Source of the DNA: Toxonevra muliebris
Taxonomy: Eukaryota > Arthropoda > Insecta > Diptera > Pallopteridae
Assembly: GCA_963691655.1 (NCBI GenBank)
Contig: OY829329.1
Location: forward strand, 80,966,613 to 81,030,612
Length of the DNA stretch: 64,000 nucleotides
Direction of reading: 5' to 3'
The notes beneath the pieces are model-generated. The model did not search any database and was not told the DNA's origin. It saw only the letters and a program-made list of their open reading frames with translations. Of this stretch, positions 24,797-36,125 are shown piece after piece. Numbering within the stretch: the stretch's first letter is position 1; the number at the start of each line of letters is the position of its first letter. The translations under genes and the position numbers were made by a program.

Positions 24797-25796
24797 CCGT
24801 TATATGGGCACCATGGTCTGGCCAGACCTTTTCAACTTTGTTGACATTTTTTTATTATTTGTAATATCACTATGATCTCCAAAATCAAGACTATTTCTAA
24901 ATAGATTTGTAAAAAAAATCGGAGTTCTGAGGTTTGAAGGGGGCGAGATTTTAGTGATTTAAAAATTTAAGTCATATTGGTACCACTACGGTCTGGCCAG
25001 ACCGTATGCATTTTCTCATAGTTTTTCCGATATTTTTGCTTTACTTCGTCATTAGTACGTGTTGTTTGCATGTATATAAACATTATCATCCTTTCTTTTT
25101 GAAAACACAACATTACAAAAAAGACCATTGAAATTGTAATGGAAAATAAGAAACCACAAATGATTATAGAAAAGAAACCCTTTATCATCTTCATGCTTTG
25201 GTTCCTCAGATATACCTTTTAAAGTGTTTTCTTTAAATGAGAGCCGCCGTGCCCACTTGCCCAGAAAAATATCACACAAAACTTTGTGCCACTCCGACTT
25301 TTTCAATTTCACACACATGTTTCCTGGAGCATGGCGTTGTCAACCAACTCCTTTGCACAAAATCTCAGTATTGTAATATGTGTGATTTCGGAGATATACT
25401 CAAAATATGAGAGGTGCCACGCTCATTTGAACACAAATTCAGATCTGAAACTCCAGTATAAGCTCGGTATCGGCAAATAATATTTCTAGACAAAAAATGG
25501 TACTTGAGATATCCCATAATAAATATTCAGGAAATATATCATTCAGGAACAGATTTCCACTTTTGTATATATTGTTAGATTATTTTCTTCATTGCTGTTT
25601 CAAACGTAAAATTTTTTAGAATCAAAAGCAAATTTTTTCAATAAATGTACATATAAATACATTATTCTAACATAATATGTAATATTTTCGTGCAGTTTAC
25701 ATTGAAAATTCAAATAAATGCAGTACAAATGTATGACGGTCTGGCTGGACCGTGGTGGTAGAAATGTGACAAACAAAAGTGATGCCAACAGAAGGG
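24797..25796. mobile_element. piggyBac-like non-autonomous element flanked by TTAA
   Basis: TTAA at 24793-24796 and 25797-25800 borders a segment of exactly 1000 bp. Its ends begin CC and resemble each other when inverted (CCGTTATATGGGCACC against CCCTTCTGTTGGCATC, 11 of 16). TTAA target sites and CC-starting ends are typical of piggyBac. Palindromic GGTCTGGCCAGACC motifs lie close to each end (24815-24828; 25736-25753, imperfect) and once inside (24987-25006). No transposase is recognisable; the internal frames are short. TTAA is common in AT-rich DNA, so the class is probable rather than certain. Confidence 0.6.
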
Positions 25797-25800
25797 TTAA

Positions 25801-26759
25801 GCTACCGCGATCAATGTCCAATGTGCCGTCACAGACAGAAGACATACACATCCAAAAGCACCCTGTGTTCGCGTTGAGTGGGTTATACCCATACCTACAT
25901 ATATTTATCATTGTGGTGGTTTTGTGTGAACTTTCAATCGCATAAAATGCATAGGTTTCATAGGTTTTACTTCTGTCTGTAAACTGTTGATTTGCTATTT
26001 AACAAACAATGAAAATTCGCCAGCAAATTTATTATCAATTTGTTATTAAATTTAGTTGTTGTTGTTGCTGCTTGCTGTGTTAGGTTGTGGACCACAAAAA
26101 CAATGTAAATTCATTGTGCATTTAATTTCCTATGTGTTGGGAATTTATATTATTTCTATTGCATCGAAAATACGCTTTTGCCGGTATTCCCCATGTGTTT
26201 TTATTTTTGTTTTGTTGCTGTTGCTATTGTTTTTGCTTTTCTGCATGCTACACATACGAGTGCGAGTAAATTTTCTAAACTCTAAAATAACAACTGCAAA
26301 ATAGAAAAATAGAAAAAACACGGCAGCAGCAGTAAAAAGCTGACCACAATCAAAAACTAAACGCAGTCAAGTTTTAAATTTACCCGCTTACAAAATCACA
26401 ATATGGCGTCGTCCGACCAGCAGCAGTGGCAATATTTTGCAAAAAAGTTGAACAATTTGAGCATTACTTTGGTTGTATTTTAATTAAAAACAACAAACAG
26501 TTAAACTAAACAAAAAAACGAATGAATGGCTGTAGGAGCTAAGTTACAAACACACATAGATTCGAAGCACACACACATACAGTGAATAAATACATCTCTG
26601 CGGGAAAGGAATACGGTTCCGGAACCTGCCACGTGACTAAATCTTTCATTTTGGCACTAGCAGAACGAAAAAGAAAATATGTTTTCGCCAACACAAAGTA
26701 GCTCCATCGTGAATTTCTCGAATAAAGCAAATGAGAAATTTGACACGCCCTCAATAAGC
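25801..26759. other. Intergenic DNA, no gene seen
   Basis: Includes a TTGTTGTTGTTGCTG-type low-complexity tract (26055-26260). A 26-codon ATG frame at 26403 begins MASSDQQQWQYFAKK. Neither is enough to call a gene. Confidence 0.5.
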
Positions 26760-27292
26760 CAGTGTGGAGCTAGGACGGGGGGATGGACAGTAGGCCACGA
26801 CACATTTTGTATGGCGGTCTAAATTCATTTTCAAAATGAATTAAGATCGCAAAACCGAAATGACTTTAGCCCGCGTGGGCTAATTTCATTTTTTGAACGC
26901 GGGCTTATGACACTGCGCCGCTAAGAAGAATATCTAGTGCGTACGCAAGCATATGAACCAACGAGTCGCAGGTTCAAGCTCTCAAACCAGCGGTTTGTGT
27001 AAAGTTGATCAGTTATATACGAAGAAGAAAATTTTCACGCAATTTTGGAAGAACCTTTAAGAATATGCACATACAATTATCTATTCTTTGGTTTACAATG
27101 ATTTTAATTTAGCAAAAAGTTGATCATTTATGATGATAAATTGCACGTCCTCTGTTATATTTTTTCTTAATTTTGAAAAGTGGCAATAAGTTTTGTAGCT
27201 TTTTAGCAACGCTACTCAATATGTAGTATTATTTTTGAAAATATAAAAAAACAAGAAAATTTCAGGACCTTCCTTTTCTGGCTATGCCACTA
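26760..27292. mobile_element. Possible decayed hAT element with internal palindromes
   Basis: The left side begins CAGTGTGGAGCTAGGACGG at 26760 and the right side ends CTGGCTATGCCACTA at 27292. Both resemble the widespread hAT end CAGTGGCGTAGC(C/T)AGGA. The 8-bp flanks do not match, so an old or rearranged copy is likely. Inside are a perfect 21-base palindrome (26822-26842) and a 9-bp inverted repeat AGCCCGCGT/ACGCGGGCT (26868-26876 and 26897-26905). Confidence 0.4.
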
Positions 27293-28888
27293 TATAGAAC
27301 TAAGTGTAATGAAAACTCAAACGAATTATCCCTCTCCACATCATCTTTGAACCAGCTCGGTAACCAGTTAACTTGAACCAGTCACAGGACATATCACTTT
27401 GCTGCAATCTACACACAATTTCCCGTAGGGATGCGGGTCACACAAGTATGCATATTGTATGTAGGCGAAGTAGTGACACTAGCGCAAGTTGCGAAATTTG
27501 TTTGTTTTCATTTGTTTCGTCCTTTTTTCTGGTTACGCATTCGCACTGTTGACTCTAATGTAAAATAATTTCCGCAAGTCGCTCCTCCTGTTTTTATTTT
27601 TCCACTAAATTTCTTTTTGTTTTTATTTGAGAAAACTCAATATGTCGTTTTTCTACCGTTATCTGTAAGCGTATCGCTTTGAATATTGTAAAAGTTGTTC
27701 CATATTTTTTGTTGCACCTCAATCTTTATATGTACCTGCATTTTAACTTACATACGAGTACATCAACTTGTGCATGATCAAGTTAAACAGAAAAAACACA
27801 AAAATAATAATGAATATACATATACGTTCTTTAAGCCTGCCTGTTACACATTATTTAATGAAGCACATACACGGAAAATTAGTCAAGAATTTGAAAATTA
27901 ACAACTAGATATAATTTTCATAGTCTACAAAAAACATAACAATAATAATTTCAATTATCGCCTTTTGCTGATACAGTAGATGCTCTGAAATTAGAATCTT
28001 CAAGAAGTTGCAGACTGCTTTCTTAAAACACTGAATTTTGAATAACAATTTTGAATAATTTCAGAGCAAAATTCTCCCGCTTATTTTTTATTTCCATTTA
28101 CATATTTCAATATTTTAATTTCAATTTCTTCGTTATATTATTATGAAGGCTTCGTGGTAATTTCGTTAGCGATTGGTCCAAAAATCTGTTTTAATAAAAC
28201 TCTGAAAATTGTAAAATTTTGTTTTTTTAAATGTTGTAATTCTTTGATTAAGTTTTTTTAAAATCCTGTTTTCTAAAAACTTCTGCAATTCGGTGTCGTG
28301 ATCATAACCAAAACCATAAAATGCATTTTATTGATAACATCACAGTATACTATATAAAACACTTAAATAAAAACTTTAAATCCAACAAGTTTATGCTTAT
28401 ACCATGTAACTGGTAATTTTCTAAAAAAACAAGAACTTTTTCTTTTCAATACCGGGAATTTCGAACCTTATTTTAGAGCAAATCCCAGGAACCCGTGATT
28501 CCGGGATTAATATCCCTGGTACTTAATTATTATTGTATGCAGTAGTATAAATATTTCCTATTTACTTACTTCAATATATAGTATAAGCGCTCAAATGTAT
28601 GATTACGAGTGTATGTGTAAATGTGACTTGGCACTGTCATAAATTTCAATTAACATAAATTTTATGTTTTTTAAAGTTTTTCACTCTTGGCTTTTTCATT
28701 TTGTTTTGTAGCTTTGCTTTCAATTATTGTTTGGTAGTTGAATCGCAAAACCAGTGGTCAAAGTTTTGCAGCCATGTTCTTTTTTCGGCTGCCCGCTCTG
28801 TTTTTATAAATTTGTATATGATGGTCAAGCTTTTCCTTGTGGTTGAGTACTGTAATATTTATTAGTTACTGTATATATGTGCATACAC
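27293..28888. other. Intergenic AT-rich DNA, no gene seen
   Basis: Short frames only, with no domain motif, no splice-bounded open stretch and no inverted-repeat element that I could define. Confidence 0.55.
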
Positions 28889-29213
28889 CAGGGACTTAGC
28901 CAAGAGGAGGTTTTGGGTGTTGAAACCCTCTCATGACTTTACACTTCCCAAATACATATATACAAAAAAAATGTTCTACCGTATTCTTAATATCATTGCC
29001 TATAACTTTGTCAATCCTTTCGTAAAAATCATAGTATTTTATGGCACCGTCTAAACAAAAAACGGAAAAAATCGTCTCCTGAAAAATTATGAATTTGTCG
29101 CTTACGATAAATTGGCGATCATGTCGCGATATATAAGAGAAAATTAATGAGCTGCCAGTCCCAAAAGTAGGAGAGGGCTTAACACTCAAAACTGCAGCTT
29201 GCAGTCGGCCCTG
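28889..29213. mobile_element. Possible short hAT-like MITE
   Basis: The segment starts CAGGGACTTAGCC and ends CGGCCCTG, matching as CAGGG/CCCTG at the tips. The flanking 8-mers GCATACAC and GTAACCAC agree at 5 of 8 positions. The antisense 97-codon frame (28896-29189) covers almost the whole element and has no recognised domain, so it is treated as part of the repeat and not as a gene. Confidence 0.4.
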
Positions 29214-29392
29214 GTAACCACGATATTCAGTAAAAAACTACAGGAAATGAAAAGATATCAGGTAGAAACACCTAGTGTTTTTTGATTCTTAATTTAATTT
29301 AATTTAACTTCTTTTAATTATTTCCTTTTGAGGTTTGCAAAATTTGGCATTCTGATCCAGCTGCAGTTCATGCTTCGCAGCCGCATAGTAAT

Positions 29393-29608
29393 GTTAAAGT
29401 GAGGAACAGAATGTGAAGCTGAAGCATGAAGTAACACTCTGTCGAAAGTAAAATGTATACATTTTCATTGTAATCAAACACAATGCAAATCAAAAAAAGC
29501 TGCTTTCAAAGTGTGTTAGAAACGCGTCGCTGAGTAAAAATGTATACATTTTACTTTTAACAGATTGCTACTTCACGCTTCAGCTTCACATTCTGTGCCT
29601 CACTTAAC
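29393..29608. repeat. Foldback (long inverted repeat) element flanked by TTAA
   Basis: Two arms of 72-73 bp (29393-29465 and 29537-29608) are reverse complements at roughly nine bases in ten, separated by about 71 bp. Each arm carries GAATGTGAAGCTGAAGC or its complement, and the inner ends carry AAAATGTATAC. TTAA occurs at both outer ends (29394-29397 and 29604-29607). A foldback MITE, perhaps moved by a piggyBac-type transposase, is the simplest reading. Transcribed, it would form a long hairpin. Confidence 0.85.
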
Positions 29609-32600
29609 TTGGCGTTAGAGTTGAAGATTATTTATTCGATGCAATTGATTTAACATTTGCACAAATATCCGGTGCTTTGGTATTGGGAATGTTGTGATGA
29701 CATGCCTGTATAATTATGTAGTAGTAAACAAATATCGTGTGTGTGGTCAAGCTCTTTAAAGAGTCTCTGCAGATCCTCACTTAATTCCTTGCGCACCATT
29801 CGAAATGTTCTTCATGTGAATGTTCAGGATGATGTTGAATTGCAGTGGTGAGAGAACACACTCGAATGCTTTGAATGCAATTCTTCCTTGCCTTGCTATA
29901 TAAGTTAAATGGTAATGGAAAATCGTTCCTTAGCCTCAATTACACTCAATTACACACACATAATAGACATATACCGATAAGAAAAATTTTATGATATTGT
30001 CAACTAATTTTACTAGGTACCTACTACAATTTTTTATAAAAGCTTTGTTTACTTATGCAAAATTTACTGGTTTCAAAAAAAGGAATTTAGATTGGTATTA
30101 ATTTTATTACATCGAACCCTTTTGAAGTCAAGCACAAGCAATTCCTTTGATATTGCAAATTAGATTACTTTAAACCGACCACCCGGATACTCAAAAAAAA
30201 AAAAAAGGCTTATGAATTGGCTCTTTCCTTGGCATAAACCTTACTAGCAATTTTAACTAATAATTTCGTTTGTTGGAATTTTCCCATGTTCGCTGCAAAA
30301 ATGTAACACATAAGATCTCGTTGTCGACCTTTTTGCACAATAAATAGCCCATTTAAAATTGTTGTTTTAACCGCAAAAGGTAAAAAACGGAAACAGAAAT
30401 GAAACCTGTGTTTGTGTAATGTAAATGTGTGTGTATCTGCCACATTTATTGGCGAACATATCGGACAATAGAATTTCAGAATTTCCATGAGATAAGCTAA
30501 ATTTGCAATGATAAAAAAGGTAAAACACATAAAAAAGTATTTGACCAATGCGAACTTGTCGTGTATGCCTACTAGGTAAAATCAAGGTTACTAAAATGTT
30601 ATTACATTTTGGACTTTTAGACTTGTTTTGTACATGGCGCCTGCAGAATATTTGAGAATAAATAACAAGCGTTCACGTGTACATACATACATGCATACAT
30701 AAGTGGCAACCCGAATAAAAAATAAATAAAAACCTCGAATAACTTATAAAACTTTGACTAGTATGCAATTGTGGGCGCAAAGAAGAGTGCAGATTTTCAA
30801 AAAATATTATTTTTATTTTCTTCATACTTAGAAACTTCAAGGAAGCTTCACCATGAACTTCAACATTTAAATGAGTTTTTTTTTTCTTCACGAATTTCCC
30901 AACAAGGATCATGTACCCTTTATTAAGTCGAAGTCCCAACACACAAAACCCAAACCACATATAGAGCTCTGTGATCTACTGAAATATCACAAAATGTGTG
31001 AATGTTTGTATGTATATGAAACCCCATATAGCAGAGGATGTGTAAGCACACCAGCACATATACATACATACATATATACAAACCGGAAATGCAACCAATG
31101 TATAAACGGACATTCAATTGTGTGCACACACACACACGCACATCAACTTACAGACAGAAATCCAAAAGTGAGTGTATAAATGTATGATCGGTTGTTGCTT
31201 CTGCTTTTTAATGAAAATTTATGGCCGCATTGCGTTATTGCAGTTTTAGTTTGGGTTGAAGGACGCAATGCAAAAACAGAAAACAAAAATATACAAAATT
31301 CCAAAAATTATTTCGTTTGCATTTGTTGAATTGAGCACGGGATTCATATTTTGCACTATTGTAGCCACACACTCAATGAAAAGAGTTACTATTATTATTT
31401 CAATAATCGCAAGTGTTGCCTTAATTCGTTGTGGTTTGTATTTTGTTACTAAATTCACTACTTTGTTATCAATTTCAATAACTCGAGAGATTTACAGATT
31501 ATTATCATTAGTTTCGTATAAATCTTCTTTATTAGAGATTCAGCCCAAATTTGTTCACGTGTAAAGACGTACTTGGCCAACATCCTCTTTCAACATTTCC
31601 CAGTTTCAGCTTTGCAACTGCAATTTCTACATACGATTAGTATTATTTACATTGTTGCTGTGACATTGTTGTTTTTTGCATTTTTTACAACAACAACTGA
31701 AATTGCATGCAATAATCGTGTTTGACTTGACGAAATCATTCGTTGGTTTGGTTTTCCATGTAGTATTTCAAATCAGTTCAGGCAATTGTTGCTTCCACTT
31801 AAGTGTACTTAAGTTATCGTTGGACCAACAATTTTGTTAAAATCGTAAGCAGAGCTTAAATGGTTGTTGTTGTTTTTTCGACTGACTTATTGAAAAATCC
31901 GTCTACTCCTTGCGCATATGTACAGTTAATATTTCGCTATGATAATTTTTGTTGTTGCCTACATTACATGCGAATCACATGCTACTTATTTTGCTTTTGC
32001 TGGCCATAAGACGATGTATGTAGAATATACCATTTAAATATGTTGCAAATCTTGTACTATACCTACCTCAGTATTAGTATGAAACATCGAATGTACTTAA
32101 TTTTGTTTTGTATGTATAACTAAAAATGTTTAAAGAACAATTTCTATACGGCCTCTTCCAAGTATCCTTGCTTCGCCACTGTCACTATAAATTTTCCGTT
32201 AATACGAACTTAAACTATCAAAACTTCAATCTAACTGAACTGATGGCTTCATGTTTGCAGTAACAATTTAAAAAAAACTCACACAATCTAGTTCTTCTAA
32301 AATACCTCAAGCTGCCAATGTGTCAATTTAATTGAATGCACTGTTTGCATACATAAATATATACGAGTCATATATATATATGAGGATGTTCGATCCAAAT
32401 CACATCACGACTCAGAAGAAATCTTTGGTAAGACCAAGCTAAATGCTTGCACAACCTTTTTACCACAAAATTAACCAAGGAACCAGCGAAGGTACGAACA
32501 CTTCAATGAGAAGAAGCCATTTGTTCAGCAATTTCTTGCTGATGCTGCAGTTAAAATAACAAAATCGTTATAGACAACCGAGAGGACAGCATCAGCAACA

Positions 32601-33649
32601 GAACAAAATACAACCACAACGGCAACATCATTTTAAGTGCTTCACAATAAACAAGGAACGACAACAATGGCAACGTCCACATACTCGTACTGTCTCCATA
32701 CAGTATGGTCAAGGATTAGAAAGCATATGAGAACGTAACAGAGACAATTTGACAAAAACACATACACGTACACACACAAACACACGCATGCACAAAATGT
32801 ATAAGTATGTGTTGCTGTACAAGTTTAAGAATATGTTGAAACGATTTGCAAAGAAATTGTTAACGCTTCAGCTGAATGCTGAGACGCAAAAAGGCAGAAT
32901 AAGAAATATAGGAAAGGCGAAAGTAAACAGCAAAGAAACAACAACAGCAGCAAATAAATTGGATGTTTGTGTTGATAACTCGTAAACTTGTATTTTTATA
33001 TGCGAGTATACATAAACACAGGAGTAAAAGAAGCAAAATAACGCAGAATAATGTTTCAAGCAAAGAATAGCTGCAATAACAAAATGGAAGCAAATAAAAA
33101 GTAAAATAAAATTTATTTATTATTGCTTTTGTATCTGTTTTGGGCACACGCTTTCAAAAATGACCCGTCGAACGGAAGAAACTGAACAAGAGTAGGGGGA
33201 AACGAGCGCAAGGAGCATTTGAAAGATTTTCAAAAGAAATGAAATGATTTCATTACATTGTAAGAACGTGACATGAAATCGATTATGTATAGCAGACGCA
33301 CACACATTCACACACACACATATACTCCTCCATCTTCATATTCCACCATGTCACTTACACTTTAATGGTATATTTGTGAATGTATATGTGTGGGCTGCAC
33401 CGTATAAACATGTACTTGCAACAAAACTTACAGTTACCACCATCCATTGAATGCTAGAAGAAAAGTTGAGTTGAGTCGATTTGTTGTTTTTGAGATTTAG
33501 TTGCCAGCAATTGCTGCTTCGTTCATGTTGAAGTGTTTCCCACCAGCCACAAGGAAAAAACAAACAAAAAAATCTTTGTATGCAATACCCTTTTCCATTT
33601 TTTCTTAATGCTTTCATCTAAATTGCAATGCTGAGATTGAAAGTTATTT
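29609..33649. other. Intergenic DNA with microsatellites
   Basis: No gene called. CATACATA and CACACA patches lie at 30680-30700, 31060-31140 and 32760-32800. The minus-strand frame at 30210-30548 (112 codons) contains a CPIC…HTFTLHKHRFH stretch that loosely recalls a zinc finger, but the spacing is not canonical. The plus frame at 31256-31564 is hydrophobic and AT-rich. Confidence 0.5.
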
Positions 33650-36125
33650 TCATGGTGTCTCAAACTCTTTACGAATTTGTTGTAAAAAATGTGCACAGAA
33701 GTGTGGCCAAACTATTAAATCGTGTTTAAAAGTGTCTGATTCAATACGATTCACTTTAAGCGGAACTTCTGTAATCAGTAAACATTTTCTGCTTGGCGTG
33801 CGTAATATTTCAATTATTTTATGGTATTCGTCTTTTGTCATAGCTCTCTTGTCGACGCTCTTATCAGTGGCGTTTGCTTTAATTTCTGAGTAGCTTTGTG
33901 TGCATACATGTTATATACTGAAGTCATAAATTGGCTTTGCTACTTTGATGGATGAGTGAAAAAGTAAAACTATTCGACCTATCCGAGCCACAAGAATCCA
34001 GTAACAAGTTTAGTGTAAATACTAAATATGTTGAAATTCCATTACAGCACCATTTATTTTTATTATATTTAAGCTTAAACACCGACACAATTTTTGTACA
34101 TTAATCCTAAAAGTACGCAATCTAAAAAGGACCCAGCCTCTTCTACTGCGTTTGCTCTCTTTCTCTCTTTCTCTCCTATGGGACGATATGGGAAATTATT
34201 ATCATGAAGCTCAAGTTAATCTACAAATAAGGAAAGAAAAAACCATTTATACCGAAAACAAATTTGCCAGCTCAGTTTGCTTTCACAGTAATTGTTGATG
34301 ATGTTTCTGGTTTTCGCTTCTATGGCGTTTGAATGTCGCCACCATCATATTAAATGGCAAATCTGATTTATGCTCCATTTGAAACCAACCAAAAAATTCC
34401 AACTAACGTGCGTCCAAGAGCCATTTTACCATTCAACGAGTCGCAACGAGTCTCGCTGCTCTACGTTTTCTACGTACATCATCAGTGGCCATTAGCAGCA
34501 TTTGTTTGCTGTTTCTTTTTCGACTACTTGATCCTATTAAAAATATGAAAGCTAATAAATTTTTTTTCTCATCATGATATACATACATATATATACAAAC
34601 TAGTCTTCGTTTCCATTTTTAGAAGATCTCATTTTTAGATACAAACTAAATGTTTACGAATTGCATGGAGCCAAACTTTTCTCATATAATTTGTTGCTAG
34701 AATTTCTAATGCTGCACAGCATACCCATTTAAATCACGGGCATCAACGGTGAATATTTCAAAATGAGGCATTTTCTTATTAGTTACTATTCTTAATATTA
34801 TATCATGTTTACGTTGTTTAATTTAATGCTGCAAGCGAATGTTGCTGGAAAAGATCCTAAAATGTGCATTGAAAAAAATTTAAATTCCTTAGGCACCCAC
34901 CCAGGTTCATATAGAAGGATTAAAATAAATTTAACGTTTCAGGGAAACTCATTTCCGGTCCCCGACTGGTGAGGTAGTTACCCAAATGTTTTAGTTGTAA
35001 GCAAAAGTAACCAAGCACAAACTTTTTGTCAACTCTCATTTAATCTCACAAACTGATTTCATTTCTATCTGCGTGCGTACTTCAAATGCAATAAAGTTGG
35101 ATAAACTTTGATATTTTATGTGGCTTTGCAGTTAGTTGTTGTACGTGTAAGTCAAGTCTCATGAAACAGATGCATATACATGAGTCTATCATTACCAAAA
35201 CAGCAATTTTCCACTTTCCATAAAAATAAAAACAAAGATGTAGAAATATAGTAGACATAGCGCCTCTTTAACTCGCCAGACTATATTTTGAAACTATGTA
35301 TGTCCAGATCGTGTTGAATGTACCTTCAAAAATTGGCGCTCTTTCGAACAGTTTTTATCGTTTTTCTCAGTTTCACGAAATGGTTAAAAGCGTCGTTTTG
35401 CATATGAAATATGATAGACCAATATATTGTACAAATGTGTCATGGATGGCCACTATATCCACATGCATTCTTGCATGTTTTCAATGGTGTCCAACATGTT
35501 CTTCTTCTTCTTCTTTAATGTTATCATGCATGTAGAGTCGATGCCAAGCCCTACGTTAACATGCACAAACGCTCTCATAATAAATTCGAGCTGCATCATC
35601 GTCTTTTGCTATATTTTTAGTCTTCTCTTGTTAAATTTTTTTGATTTTATTTGAAAATTATTGTTTTTAAAATACTGCTTCTTTTTAGTTATCAATGTTT
35701 TTGTCGCTCTGTTTTCTGGGTCATGCTCTAAAGCACTTCCTTATATGTAGTTGATGTGAGCACAACCTTGACACACTTGATATAAAATCTAGTTGCAATC
35801 TATCAGACTTTTATGTAACTAACATGTTCATTTTTTTATGTACTGTAGCACTTTAGTCCCTAGAACACAGATTCATTATTTCAACTACTCGACAATTTTA
35901 TCTTTATGAAACTCTTCTACACAAGAACTTCACAAACCTCAGAAGTCAAAATCACATGGCACTTTGCACTTAGTCAATCAGCACTAGACTTTAAAGGAAA
36001 GGATAAAATGTTAATCTTTTGATAATCATAATCAAATCCCTAGAGCTTATATAAAACCGCCTTAAATTACCTGCAACGTCCGGATGATTCTCCTCGGGCT
36101 GTTTTGAAGATGACTTGCTTTCCAT
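33650..36125 (-). CDS. Candidate two-exon gene for an unrecognised 96-residue protein
   Basis: Exon 1 (36125-36071) starts at ATG and reads MESKSSSKQPEENHPDVA, ending one base into a codon before a GTAATT donor. Exon 2 (33885-33650) follows a CAG acceptor and starts with exactly the two bases needed. It continues EIKANATDKSVDKRAMTKDE and, after about 60 further residues including KCLLITEVPLK and HDLIVWPHFCAHFLQQIRK, ends EFETP and TGA. The intron is about 2.2 kb. The charged N-terminus, the balanced amino acid use and the phase match argue for a real gene. The second exon's acceptor has a poor polypyrimidine tract, and no domain is recognised. There is no signal peptide or membrane segment, so a soluble intracellular protein is likely. 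It lies between the two Beat genes, downstream of and in the same orientation as the minus-strand one. Alternatively exon 2 is an isolated fragment of an old element. Confidence 0.45.

Noticed and set aside
26935..26990. Possible tRNA gene (CGCAGGTTCAAGCTC resembles a B box)
   Set aside because: The B box has mismatches, no cloverleaf can be drawn and the A box is poor; at most a tRNA-derived repeat piece.
28896..29189. 97-codon minus frame
   Set aside because: It fills a candidate MITE almost end to end and has no domain; treated as repeat sequence.
30210..30548. 112-codon minus frame with a CPIC…HKHRFH zinc-finger-like stretch
   Set aside because: Spacing and the hydrophobic core residues do not fit a C2H2 finger, and the N-terminal part is low-complexity hydrophobic sequence.
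34354..34548. 64-codon ATG frame with a hydrophobic end
   Set aside because: Lies inside the proposed intron of the 96-residue gene on the other strand, with no motif or splice support.
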